Positions 8,611 to 17,258 of a DNA stretch of 64,000 nucleotides are shown piece after piece. Source of the stretch: an uncultured Ilumatobacter sp. (GTDB taxonomy: Bacteria > Actinomycetota > Acidimicrobiia > Acidimicrobiales > Ilumatobacteraceae); contig CAJJBX010000018.1 in assembly GCA_905182555.1 (NCBI GenBank), positions 1-64,000 on the forward strand, read 5' to 3'. Position 1 is the first letter of the stretch, and every line of letters starts with the position of its first letter. The position numbers were made by a program, and so were the translations under genes. Below the pieces are notes generated by a model. That model saw only the letters and a list, made by a program, of their open reading frames with translations, had not been told where the DNA came from and did not search any database.

Positions 8611-9927
8611 TCAGAGGTTCGGTGGCAGTAGCCGGTTGACGTTCTGGAAGAAGAAGCAGAGGGCGACCATGAAAGGCAGCAGGCCAATCAACGCTCCGGC
8701 CCAGTCGTGGCGAAGCTTGCGGCTGATCAGGTAGGCCCCGGCTGCGATGGCCGAGAGCGCAATACCCCAGATGCCAACTTGGCCGTTGGCCGACGGATCG
8801 CTGAACCAGCCTTCGCTGAACGCATCGGCGATGCCCTCGTTGACAGCGGCGGTCCCGAGCGCTTCGGCATCGGATCTGGGCGTGGCATCGCCGACGTCGT
8901 TCGTGATGCTGTCGCTCGCGATGCTGTCGTCCGAATCGACGACTGGCACATCGACCGCAAGGGGCAGGTCGGGGTCGAGCTGCTCAACTCGAGCCAGCAA
9001 TGCCGCATCGATCTCGGATGATTCGCCGATGGGTTCGGTGGGCTCGTCCCGTCGGCCGTAGTTGAGAATGGGTTCACCGACAGGCGATGATTCCGAGGCA
9101 ACGAGCTCGCTGAAGATCACGAGCCGCTTCTGGGCGGTGTATTTCGGATCGCACGAGATGAGGGTCAACGTGGCCTTGGTCGGATCGGTGGTGGCGACGA
9201 CCCAGTACTCGTTCGACGCGACGATGCGCTGCTCGGTGACCCGGTAGGTGAAACGTCCGCTGAGGGTGGTGGCGACGATCTCGTCACCCGGTTGCAAGTC
9301 GTCGACGTCGAAGAAGGGTGCTCCGTACGTCGTGCGGTGGCCGGCGATTGCTGAGTTGCCGAGCTGGCCGGGCAGCGGTGTATCTGGAAAGTGGCCGGGC
9401 CCGCGCTGTAAGTCGCTCGTCCTGACGCCGGCGACAACGATGTCATCGCGGCCGATTCGGCCGATTTCGAGTCGAGCGAGTGCACTGCCGTTCTCGATGC
9501 TCGTATCGATGTTCTGCTGCTCGACGGGCACTGGGGCAGCGATTGGTACACCTGCCGGGTCAGGAGCGGTGACCGGTTGGCTCGCTGAGTCGGCGTCTGG
9601 GTCGGCGTCGGGGTCGACAGTTGTGGTCGGTGCAGTTTCGCCGCCCTCGTCGGCAGCGAAGTCAGGGGCCTCGACAGAAGCCGAACCGGCGAGGAGCGCG
9701 TCGAATTCGGTCTCGAGTTGGTTCTGGGCACGAGCGGTCTCGATGCCGGTGCCCCAGAGCTGGTAGGCGACGAAGCCGAAAATGAGGAGGCCGGTAGCGA
9801 TGAGGGCCGTGCCGAGATTGCCGACCCACCAGCGCCAGTCCTTCGGAGGCGTCGGCCGGTCCCATTTGCGAAGGCGCCCGCGACGATCCGAGACGATGTT
9901 GCCGCTGTCCGCCGTATTCGGATCCAA
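8611..9927 (-). CDS. Sortase (class E-like) with large linker and C-terminal membrane helices
   Basis: 438 residues. Membrane helix at about 38-58, an acidic Pro/Thr/Asp-rich linker (about 85-140), then the sortase barrel with catalytic His197 in AGHRTTYG, Cys259 in LISCDPKYT and Arg268 in QKRLVIF. Two further hydrophobic segments close the protein (about 385-405 and 412-430), which is unusual compared with simple class E enzymes. Sortases cleave a C-terminal sorting motif on secreted proteins and attach them to the wall or to pili. No LPxTG- or LAxTG-type substrate is in the window. The start codon is TTG at 9927; there is no better in-frame start. It is divergent from ccmA. Confidence 0.85.
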   Translation of the reverse strand: MDPNTADSGNIVSDRRGRLRKWDRPTPPKDWRWWVGNLGTALIATGLLIFGFVAYQLWGTGIETARAQNQLETEFDALLAGSASVEAPDFAADEGGETAPTTTVDPDADPDADSASQPVTAPDPAGVPIAAPVPVEQQNIDTSIENGSALARLEIGRIGRDDIVVAGVRTSDLQRGPGHFPDTPLPGQLGNSAIAGHRTTYGAPFFDVDDLQPGDEIVATTLSGRFTYRVTEQRIVASNEYWVVATTDPTKATLTLISCDPKYTAQKRLVIFSELVASESSPVGEPILNYGRRDEPTEPIGESSEIDAALLARVEQLDPDLPLAVDVPVVDSDDSIASDSITNDVGDATPRSDAEALGTAAVNEGIADAFSEGWFSDPSANGQVGIWGIALSAIAAGAYLISRKLRHDWAGALIGLLPFMVALCFFFQNVNRLLPPNL

Positions 9928-10087
9928 ATCTGACGCCGACGTGAACCTACTTGCTGCGTCGACGGAACCTTTGCTGCCGTTCCCACCGGACCGCGAGTAG
10001 GCACATTTACGCCGCTACTTTTCTTGGCGAGAAAGTTGGGTAGAAAGGCGACAGGTCAACAGCCCCCATTAGCGTGGCATCGAGCCC

Positions 10088-10780
10088 ATGATGTCGCCGG
10101 CACCTTCTCCTTCTTCGGCAACGGTCGACGGGCCAGTCATCGTGCTCGACGACGTCGTTGCGGTCCTCGGTCAGTTCCCTGCCCTCGCCGGCGCGTTCCT
10201 GACGGTCGAACGTGGTGAAATCGTGCTCCTGCGTGGCCCGAACGGCGCCGGCAAGACAACATTGCTTCGGCTGTGTGCCGGGTTGCTGCCAGTCGAGCGT
10301 GGCACGGCCACCATCCTCGGCTTCGACCTGTCGACGCAGCGCGAACTCGTTCGTCCACATGTGGGCCTGCTTGGCCACCAAAACGGTCTATACCTCGATT
10401 TGAGTGTCCGAGAAAACGTCAACTTCTGGGGGCGGACCGTCGGGGCATCTACCGATGAGATCCACGCGGCGATGGCCAGGATGGGCGTAGCAGAACGGCT
10501 TGCCGACATACCGTGTCGCAAGCTGTCTGCAGGCCAGAAGCGCCGGACATCGCTGGCCTGCCTCGTTGCTCGACGGGCCCAGGTCTGGCTCCTCGACGAA
10601 CCCCACGCAGGCCTCGACGCAACCGGGCGTGACGAACTCGACGCCACGCTCGCCCAGGCTGCAGGCTCGGGCGCGACGATCCTGGTGGCGAGCCACGAAC
10701 TCGAGCGGGCCGGCAACTTGGCCACCCGCTCGGTCGAAGTGATCGCCGGCCAGGTCACAGCACTCGGGGACAAGAAATGA
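10088..10780 (+). CDS. ccmA: Haem exporter ATPase CcmA
   Basis: ATP-binding subunit of the CcmABCD complex of cytochrome c maturation System I. 230 residues with Walker A RGPNGAGKTT (50-59), signature LSAGQKRR, Walker B VWLLDEPHAGLD and switch His in ASHELE. DEPHAGLD matches CcmA. ATG at 10088 is followed by a second ATG; TAGCGT about 12 bases upstream could be the -10 of the whole cluster. The stop overlaps the ccmB start by 4 bp, showing tight coupling. Confidence 0.92.
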   Translation: MMSPAPSPSSATVDGPVIVLDDVVAVLGQFPALAGAFLTVERGEIVLLRGPNGAGKTTLLRLCAGLLPVERGTATILGFDLSTQRELVRPHVGLLGHQNGLYLDLSVRENVNFWGRTVGASTDEIHAAMARMGVAERLADIPCRKLSAGQKRRTSLACLVARRAQVWLLDEPHAGLDATGRDELDATLAQAAGSGATILVASHELERAGNLATRSVEVIAGQVTALGDKK

Positions 10781-11481
10781 GTACCTGGAAGGTCGCCTGC
10801 TTGATCGCAGCCAAAGACCTTCGAGTCGAGCGACGGAGCAAGATTGTCACCAACCAGGTCCTGCCGTTCGCAGGGATCACCATGGTCAGCTTTGCATTCG
10901 CACTGGACAAGCAGAACGTGCTCGACACCGTTGCGCCCGGCCTCATCTGGCTGGCAACGACGTTCAGCTTGCTGATTCTGGTGCAACGTTCGTTCTCCAT
11001 CGAGACCGACGACGGAGCGCTCGACGCGATGCGCGTGGCCGGCATCGATGCCCGAGCGATCTTTCTCGGCAAAGCAATGGCACTGGCGGTCCAACTTCTC
11101 GTGCTCGAAATACTGCTGCTGTTCGCTGCCGTCGTGTTTTACGGCGAATCTATTCAATCCAGCGGTGCGCAAGGCCCAGTTCTTGCCGTTGTGCTCCTCG
11201 TCACGACTCTGGTCTCCGCGACGTGCGGGCTCGCTGCGGTGGGTACCCTGTACGGAGGCCTTGCCGCAGGGTTCAAGGGCAGCGAAACACTTCTTCCGCT
11301 GCTCACGCTTCCTGCGGTGGCGCCGGTCCTGATCGGAGCAACCAAAGCGGTCGAATCAGCGGTCGGTACCGCAGGCGCAGTGGTGTCAGAAGGTTGGCAA
11401 TGGGTCGGCCTCCTGGCGGTTTTCGCTGTGGCATTCGGTATCGGCGGAGCGCTGGCGTTCGGCCCCCTGATCGACGAGTAG
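10777..11481 (+). CDS. ccmB: Haem exporter permease CcmB
   Basis: 234-residue integral membrane protein with about six hydrophobic segments. N-terminal KDLRVERRSK resembles the CcmB start, and the conserved SFEIDDGALDAM-like stretch is present as SIETDDGALDAMRVAG. Partner of CcmA in the release of holo-CcmE. The ATGA overlap with ccmA fixes its start at 10777. Followed by ccmC after 70 bp. Confidence 0.9.
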   Translation: MSTWKVACLIAAKDLRVERRSKIVTNQVLPFAGITMVSFAFALDKQNVLDTVAPGLIWLATTFSLLILVQRSFSIETDDGALDAMRVAGIDARAIFLGKAMALAVQLLVLEILLLFAAVVFYGESIQSSGAQGPVLAVVLLVTTLVSATCGLAAVGTLYGGLAAGFKGSETLLPLLTLPAVAPVLIGATKAVESAVGTAGAVVSEGWQWVGLLAVFAVAFGIGGALAFGPLIDE

Positions 11482-11551
11482 TCGATGAGGAACTCGAACG
11501 GCGAGCAATCGCCACATATTCATCACCCAGGGAACGAACGACGGGCAACAG

Positions 11552-12351
11552 ATGACCACGATTGATCCAGCGAGAACAGAGTTGCAACCGAGCGAACCGC
11601 AGCCATCGCGTCGGTCGACCGGCACTCGCGCAACGCGTCTTGTCGGCATTGGCTGCATCACGGCGATGGGCTGGCTCGTTGCCTTCGGCCTGGGCTTCTC
11701 GCCGGCCGATCGTGACCAAAAAGAATCAGTTCGCATCCTCTACGTGCACGTTCCGACGATCTGGCTGGCCTACCTCGCCTTTGTCGTCACTGCCGTTTCA
11801 TCGGGTTTGTATCTGTTTACCAAGAAGCAGTCGCTCGGTTGGGACCGTGCCGCAGGCGCCAGCGCCGAAATTGGCGTGGCATTCGTGGCGGTCACGCTCG
11901 CTGTCGGCTCGCTGTGGGGGCGCCTCACCTGGGGCGTCTTCTGGCAGTGGGACGCACGGCTGACGACCACTGCGCTCCTGTTTGTCACCTACATCGGCTA
12001 CCTCGCGGTGCGGCGACTCGGCGGGAGCCATCAACAGCGCGCCAAGCGCAGTGCTGTGCTCGGCATGATCGCTGTCGTCGAGATCCCACTCGTCCACTTC
12101 AGCGTCAAGATGTGGCGCAGCCTCCTGGCAGAAGCTCTCGTTGCCAACCTCGACGGCGACCTGCGATGGACGGGATCATGCTGTTCAGCCTCTTCGTCGG
12201 CGTCATCGCCTTCACGTTCTTGTACGTCTGGTTGATGCTGCACCGCACGCGGACAATGGCGATGGAAGACATGCTCGAAGACCGCGGCCTCGACGACGCA
12301 CTCGTTGCTCGCCGTGCTGAAGCCGCCAACCAGCAGAACGGAGCCCACTGA
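11552..12351 (+). pseudogene. ccmC: CcmC haem-handling protein, frame broken near 12165
   Basis: CcmC presents haem to CcmE. The frame from 11552 carries the first conserved haem His (YVHVPT) and the full WWD signature (WGRLTWGVFWQWDARLT), then loses register near 12161-12168. The last helix and tail (MDGIMLFSLFVGVIAF to QQNGAH) continue in the next frame from 12166 to 12351. The conceptual length, 800 bp, fits one missing base. In addition the second conserved His, expected as LHQ after SVxWWR, is not there: the sequence reads MWRSLLAEALV. Both faults lie within about 50 bp. Either local sequence error or real damage; a programmed shift is unlikely as there is no slippery run. Its neighbours are intact, so loss would cripple the pathway. 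Confidence 0.85.
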
Positions 12352-12485
12352 TGGAAGACGCAGGTTTCATCCTGGGGAGCTATTTCCTGACCTTCGCCAC
12401 CGTCGGCCTCTTCGCGTGGAGGACGCTTCGGTCTGGGCGCAAGCTCGCTGATCAGATTCCCGACGACGACAAGTACTGGCTCTAG
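12351..12485 (+). CDS. ccmD: CcmD-like small membrane protein
   Basis: 44 residues, too short for many gene finders. One hydrophobic segment (FILGSYFLTFATVGLFAW) is followed by a basic stretch TLRSGRKLADQIP and an acidic end, the plan of CcmD, which holds holo-CcmE in the CcmABC complex. The start overlaps the ccmC stop by one base (TGATG), and the position between ccmC and ccmE is the standard place for ccmD. Identification rests on size, topology and place; CcmD is poorly conserved. Confidence 0.8.
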   Translation: MEDAGFILGSYFLTFATVGLFAWRTLRSGRKLADQIPDDDKYWL

Positions 12486-12552
12486 AAAAATTTCATGAAC
12501 TCGCCGCGGACAGCAGCGGGTTCCACTCCCAGAAACGAGATGATCGCCGGAC

Positions 12553-13092
12553 ATGGCTGATCACGAGACGCCCGAATCAATCCCAACGACCTCGAACGAT
12601 GGCTCCGACATGGATCTGTCGCCACGGACCAACGTCGACGGCACTGCCGTTGGCGTCAAGCGCAAACGCAATGTCGTGCCCCTCATCGTGCTCGCGATGG
12701 TCTTTGTTGCTGGCGGCGTCATTGTCACGCAGTTCCTCACGTCGGCCGTCGATTACTACTGCAACGTTGACGAAGTTGGCGTGCGTGACGGCTGTGATGG
12801 CGATCGTCGGATCCGTTTGCAGGGCACCGTCGATAAGGGTTCGGTCGATATTTCGAATGGCGTCACCGCATTCACTATCTCGTTCAATGGTGAGCAGCTC
12901 CCGGTTCGTTACCAAGGCCAACCCGGAGGCATCTTCCGGGAGTGCCTGCCTGTTGTCGTGCACGGTGTGATCGACAACGGTGCGCTTGTCGGCGACCGCG
13001 TCGAGGTGAGGCATTCCGACGAGTACGTCTCGGTCAATGACGAGCGCGTCGCTGACGCACAGGATCTCGGATGCGACGCTGGTTCTGCATGA
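12553..13092 (+). CDS. ccmE: Cytochrome c maturation protein CcmE (haem chaperone)
   Basis: 179 residues. A cytoplasmic tail of about 38 residues, one anchor (VVPLIVLAMVFVAGGVIVT) and an OB-fold domain outside the membrane. The covalent haem-binding His is identifiable as H154 in RHSDEY, giving the HxxxY pattern of classical CcmE rather than the CxxxY variant. GIFRECLPVVVHG corresponds to the family's LFREGQGVVAxG segment but carries a Cys. N-terminus is longer than in proteobacteria. Followed by a palindromic repeat and ccmF. Confidence 0.9.
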   Translation: MADHETPESIPTTSNDGSDMDLSPRTNVDGTAVGVKRKRNVVPLIVLAMVFVAGGVIVTQFLTSAVDYYCNVDEVGVRDGCDGDRRIRLQGTVDKGSVDISNGVTAFTISFNGEQLPVRYQGQPGGIFRECLPVVVHGVIDNGALVGDRVEVRHSDEYVSVNDERVADAQDLGCDAGSA

Positions 13093-13105
13093 CCGCCGAG
13101 GTAGC

Positions 13106-13134
13106 GGTCACACTGTGCCAGGCACAGTGTGACC
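13106..13134. repeat. 29-bp palindrome (TCACACTGTGCC family)
   Basis: Two perfect 14-base arms (GGTCACACTGTGCC and its complement) around a single A, in the short gap between ccmE and ccmF. A diverged copy overlaps the end of the uracil-DNA glycosylase gene at 36855-36889. No T-tract follows, so it may be a repeated palindromic unit or an RNA hairpin inside the ccm transcript rather than a terminator. Confidence 0.8.
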
Positions 13135-13141
13135 AGACGTC

Positions 13142-15169
13142 ATGATCGCAGCGTCGCTGAACTCAGCCGTTGGCCGTGCCGGGCTGATGTTGATGCTCGG
13201 TGCATCGGTTTTCGGTGCGCTTGCGGTGCTGTATGGCATCCGCAAGGGCGACAAAAAGCTGCTTCGCCAGAGCCCCCGCTACGCATGGCTGGCATTGGCG
13301 GGCATCACGCTGTCGGTTGTGATGATGCAGCGCGCATTGATCACTCGCGACTTCTCGATGGCGTACATCCAGCAGGTCGGCTCGCCTGACACCCCGGCGC
13401 TCTACAACTTCGCCGCAATGTGGTCGGCGCTCGAAGGATCGATTCTGCTTTGGGCGTTCGTGCTCACGGGCTTCACCGCTGCGGTGGCCTGGCGATTCCG
13501 CAAACGAACCGACGACGTCCTCGTCGGCTGGGCACTGATCGTGATGTTCGTGGTCACGGCGTTCTTTGCGATGGTCAGCTTCGGCCCTGCCGACCCGTTC
13601 TCCAACGGTGTCGCAGGGTTCAATCCGGCAACGGCGCCCGGCCCCAACCCGTTGCTCCAGAACCACATTTTGGTGCTGTTCCACCCGCCGATCCTGTACC
13701 TCGGTTTCGTTGGATTCACCGTGCCGTTCGCGTTCGCGATCGCCGCATTGGTGACCGGTCGACTCGGCGAAGGCTGGCTACTCGAAACTCGTCGCTGGGC
13801 GCTGTTCTCGTGGTCGTTCCTCACGATTGGCATCCTCCTCGGTGGATGGTGGAGCTACGAAGTGCTCGGTTGGGGTGGCGTGTGGGCGTGGGATCCGGTC
13901 GAAAACGCTTCGCTGCTGCCATGGTTGACGGGTACTGCATACATCCACTCGGTGCTGGTGCAGGAGCGACGCGGGATGCTGCGGGTCTGGAACCTCAGCT
14001 TGCTGGTCGCCACCTTCTCCCTCACAATTCTTGGCACGTTCCTCACGCGATCAGGCGTGATTGAGTCGGTGCACGCATTTGGTGACGGTCCAGTTGGCGC
14101 TTGGTTCCTCAGCTTCTTTGGTTTGATCGTCGTCGTGTCGCTTGGCCTGATTGCATGGCGCGGCGACCGACTTCGTTCGCCCGGCTCAATCGATTCGCCG
14201 CTGTCTCGCGAAGGAGCGTTCCTTGCCAACAACGTGCTGTTCACGGTCTTTGCCTTCGTGGTGCTCCTCGGTACGTTGTTCCCACTGCTCGTCGAGGTGC
14301 TTGATGACCGTCGGACGATCGTGGGCGCTCCATACTTCGATCGGCTGAGCATGCCGATTGGCCTCATGCTGCTCTTCCTGATGGCGATTGCCCCGGTGCT
14401 GCCGTGGCGCAAGGCCTCGACGGAATTGCTGCGTGATCGACTTTTCTGGCCGGCCTGGGCTGGTGCCGGAGCGTTGGTCTTTTCAGTCGCCGTCGGCGCC
14501 ACCGGATGGGCGCCGCTTGTGGCCTTTGCCCTTGCCGGTTTCGCTGCCGGCGCGGCAGTTCGCCAGATTGCGATTGCCACTCGGCGACAGGGCTGGCGCG
14601 GCTTCGTCGGCCGTGCCAACGGTGGAATGGTCGTCCATATCGGCGTCATCATGATCGCCGTGGCGCTCGCCTCGTCGAACAGTTTCACCCATGCGACGCG
14701 GCTGCAGCTCGAACAGAACGTCGTCCAGGAGTGGTCTGGTCACACCTTCGAACTCACCTCGCTGACGGAGAACACCAGCCAGGCGGGCCAGAGCGCACTC
14801 GAAGCGCGAGTCGTGTTGGATGGCAGCAAGACGATCGTTCCAGCGATCACCACATATCTCAATATTGGGCTCGATGTGCCGACACCGGGTGTGCGGACTG
14901 GCCTGACCAACGACGTGTATCTCACGCTCGAACAGGGCTCGAAGCCCGGCGACACGTCCGTCTCGATCCAGGCTTTCGTCCGGCCAATGATCTTGTGGCT
15001 GTGGATCGGCGGCCTTGTGATGGCAGTTGGCACGCTTCTGGCCGCGTTCCCCGGGAACAAACGACGCCGTGCAACCGACCCCGTGTCGGCCCCGATTGAC
15101 ACTGGCCGCCCTGATGTCCAGCGGCCTGAGGGCGAACAGGAACCAGAGCCTGCCGGGGTCAGCGTATGA
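13142..15169 (+). CDS. ccmF: Haem lyase subunit CcmF
   Basis: 675-residue polytopic membrane protein that joins reduced haem to apocytochrome c together with CcmH and CcmI. The WWD motif is present (GGWWSYEVLGWGGVWAWDP), as are conserved histidines in HPPILYLGF and AYIHSVL. About 14-15 hydrophobic segments and a soluble C-terminal loop before the last helix follow the usual CcmF plan. It starts 50 bp after ccmE and overlaps ccmG by 4 bp. Confidence 0.93.
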   Translation: MIAASLNSAVGRAGLMLMLGASVFGALAVLYGIRKGDKKLLRQSPRYAWLALAGITLSVVMMQRALITRDFSMAYIQQVGSPDTPALYNFAAMWSALEGSILLWAFVLTGFTAAVAWRFRKRTDDVLVGWALIVMFVVTAFFAMVSFGPADPFSNGVAGFNPATAPGPNPLLQNHILVLFHPPILYLGFVGFTVPFAFAIAALVTGRLGEGWLLETRRWALFSWSFLTIGILLGGWWSYEVLGWGGVWAWDPVENASLLPWLTGTAYIHSVLVQERRGMLRVWNLSLLVATFSLTILGTFLTRSGVIESVHAFGDGPVGAWFLSFFGLIVVVSLGLIAWRGDRLRSPGSIDSPLSREGAFLANNVLFTVFAFVVLLGTLFPLLVEVLDDRRTIVGAPYFDRLSMPIGLMLLFLMAIAPVLPWRKASTELLRDRLFWPAWAGAGALVFSVAVGATGWAPLVAFALAGFAAGAAVRQIAIATRRQGWRGFVGRANGGMVVHIGVIMIAVALASSNSFTHATRLQLEQNVVQEWSGHTFELTSLTENTSQAGQSALEARVVLDGSKTIVPAITTYLNIGLDVPTPGVRTGLTNDVYLTLEQGSKPGDTSVSIQAFVRPMILWLWIGGLVMAVGTLLAAFPGNKRRRATDPVSAPIDTGRPDVQRPEGEQEPEPAGVSV

Positions 15170-15774
15170 CGGAGGTCAGCGACGATCTGACCGATCTGAT
15201 CGATCTGGGCGATCTGGGCGAGCAGCGTCCAAACCGAGTCGCCCCGTGGATTGCCATGGCTATTGCCATCACGATGGTCGGCCTCTTCGTTGTCCTCATT
15301 GGGGCCGACTCCGAGGGCGGCCAAGACGCCCAGTCGCCGCTGCTTGGCCGGCCCGCACCGGAGGCAACTGGCACCCTGGTCGACGGCGGCAACTTCGATC
15401 TGTCGCAGCGCAAAGGAAGTTGGGTTGTCCTCAACTTCTTTCGAGCTGACTGCGTTCCGTGCATTCAAGAGCACCCCGACCTCGTTGAGTTCACTGAGCA
15501 GCAGGCAGCTTTGGGGATCGACGGCGCCGAGTTCTATTCGATTGTCGTCGACGACAGCCGCGAGGACGTCGAAAAGTTCTTCGCCGACAACGGCGGCGAT
15601 TGGCCAGTCGTGCTCGATCACCAGTTGATCGACGTTGCCTTTGGCGTTGCCCTCGTGCCCGAGACATGGATCATTGATCCGAGTGGCATCGTCGAGGCCC
15701 GAATCATCAGCCGGGTCTCAACCGAACGCCTGAATATCACGATGCAGCAACTCCGCGAGGTTTACACCGGATGA
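15166..15774 (+). CDS. ccmG: Thioredoxin-like cytochrome c maturation protein CcmG/DsbE
   Basis: 202 residues: an acidic N-terminus made from a 9-base tandem repeat (DLTDLIDLGDLGE), one membrane anchor at about 26-46, then a thioredoxin domain with the redox pair Cys96-Cys99 (ADCVPC) and the cis-proline region LVPETWIID. It reduces the haem-binding thiols of apocytochrome c outside the membrane. Start overlaps the ccmF stop (ATGA). Assignment is firm from the cluster context and motif. Confidence 0.9.
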   Translation: MTEVSDDLTDLIDLGDLGEQRPNRVAPWIAMAIAITMVGLFVVLIGADSEGGQDAQSPLLGRPAPEATGTLVDGGNFDLSQRKGSWVVLNFFRADCVPCIQEHPDLVEFTEQQAALGIDGAEFYSIVVDDSREDVEKFFADNGGDWPVVLDHQLIDVAFGVALVPETWIIDPSGIVEARIISRVSTERLNITMQQLREVYTG

Positions 15775-15840
15775 TGCCCTCGACGTGCCATTTTGAGCCC
15801 CAAAACTTGGACAGGAACGTGAACAGATTGCGAGGCTCGA

Positions 15841-16329
15841 ATGAATGATCTGAATCGTCGCCTGAAGTCGTGGCCGAGCTGGGTCGTGCTACTGATCGTC
15901 GTCGCGTCGGTGCTCGCCGTCGGGTCGACCCGCAGCGCTGGGCCCCAAACCCAGGAAGAACGAATTGATGCGGTTGCTCGACGCGTCGCGTGTCCGGTCT
16001 GTAACGGTGAGAGCGTCTTCGAGTCGCGCAACCGAGCCTCCCGGGCGATTCGCAACGAGATCACCGATCTCGTCCGGGCGACCGAAGCAACTGACGACCA
16101 GATCATCGCAGGGCTCGAGAACACCTACGGCGCTGATGTGCTGCTTGTCCCCAAGGCGACCGGATTCGACGCACTGATCTGGGTCTTGCCGGCCGTTGCC
16201 TTCGTGCTCGGTGTCGCTGGGTTGGCGGTCGCCTTCCGGCGGTGGAAGCTGCAGGCCGATGCCAATGTCGACCCAACAGATGCCGATCGTGACCTCGTTG
16301 CGGCTGCGCTCCGCGATCGCGATGAATGA
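15841..16329 (+). CDS. ccmH: Cytochrome c maturation protein CcmH (CycL type)
   Basis: 162 residues. Signal anchor at about 12-30, then RIDAVARRVACPVCNGESV with the CcmH redox pair Cys51-Cys54, a short helical domain, and a C-terminal membrane helix (LIWVLPAVAFVLGVAGLAVAF). It keeps the apocytochrome thiols reduced and docks to CcmF. GAGG lies 8 bases before the ATG. The 66-bp gap after ccmG is the second longest in the cluster, after the one between ccmB and ccmC. Confidence 0.88.
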   Translation: MNDLNRRLKSWPSWVVLLIVVASVLAVGSTRSAGPQTQEERIDAVARRVACPVCNGESVFESRNRASRAIRNEITDLVRATEATDDQIIAGLENTYGADVLLVPKATGFDALIWVLPAVAFVLGVAGLAVAFRRWKLQADANVDPTDADRDLVAAALRDRDE

Positions 16330-16338
16330 CTGGGGTGA

Positions 16339-17175
16339 ATGACTGCGATGAATGACTGCGAGGCAGAACCGAACCAGGTCGGCGACGGCCTTGAGCCCGA
16401 ACAGGCGATCACGCCGTTGCGAAGCGGGGCCCACCTCGAACGGATTGCTGAGTTGGAAGAAGAGCGGCGCTTTCTTCTGCGTTCGCTCGAGGACCTCGAA
16501 CGAGAACACGACGTCGGCGATGTCGACGATGCCGACTACTCGACTCTCCTCGACGGCTACACCGTTCGCACTGCGGCGGTGCTGCGCGAGATCGGTTCGG
16601 GCAAGTCGCGCCTCGCCTCCAAGAAGCCGCGCCGCTGGGGACGCCTCATCATGACCAATGCTGCAGTGCTGGCATTGGCAATCGGGATTGGATTCGCACT
16701 TGCAAACGCCTTTGGTGAACGCGGCGCGGGCCAAGAGATCACCGGCTTCGACCCTGGCAACGACGCACGCGTCGTGCTCGCGTCGGCCCGCGACGCCGTG
16801 AACCAAGGCGATTTTGGGCTCGCGAATTCGCTCTTCGCGCGAGTCGTCCAGATGGAGCGTGAGCGCGAGGTCGACAACGTCGAGGCGATCACCTACTTCG
16901 GATGGACCCTGGCACTCCAGTCCGTACAAGACCCCGACGCCGAATCATCTGACCGGCGACTCGATGCTGCTCGTGTCGCGTTGCGCCAGGCGATTGAGCT
17001 CGACGACGATTACGCCGATCCGAACTGTTTTCTAGCGATTATCGAGTTCAACTTCTTCGACGACGCTGACGCGGCACTCCCGTTCGTCAATGCGTGCGAG
17101 GAGAAGAACCCGACCTCTGACATGGAACAACTTGTTGCCGGGTTCGCCGCCGAGATCCGCGCCGCGGCCGGCTGA
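16339..17175 (+). CDS. ccmI: CcmI-like TPR protein
   Basis: 278 residues. A charged N-terminal segment (ELEEERRFLLRSLEDLEREHDVGDVDDADY) of the type seen at the start of CcmI/CcmH2 proteins is followed here by one membrane helix (about 106-125) and a TPR-like helical domain (about 140-275). CcmI chaperones apocytochrome c to the CcmFH lyase. It lies 9 bp after ccmH at the end of the run. Sequence identity to classical CcmI is low; the call depends on architecture and position. Confidence 0.75.
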   Translation: MTAMNDCEAEPNQVGDGLEPEQAITPLRSGAHLERIAELEEERRFLLRSLEDLEREHDVGDVDDADYSTLLDGYTVRTAAVLREIGSGKSRLASKKPRRWGRLIMTNAAVLALAIGIGFALANAFGERGAGQEITGFDPGNDARVVLASARDAVNQGDFGLANSLFARVVQMEREREVDNVEAITYFGWTLALQSVQDPDAESSDRRLDAARVALRQAIELDDDYADPNCFLAIIEFNFFDDADAALPFVNACEEKNPTSDMEQLVAGFAAEIRAAAG

Positions 17176-17258
17176 GAGACAGCACAAGGAGACGCAGGCC
17201 TGGTTTCGCTGCTGGCGTGATCTCCTCGTTACTTCAGCCTGGTCGCTACGGTGAGGCA

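Noticed and set aside
12155-12175. Programmed frameshift in ccmC
   Set aside because: No slippery heptamer or stem-loop is visible, and CcmC is not known to use recoding; a conserved His is also missing nearby.
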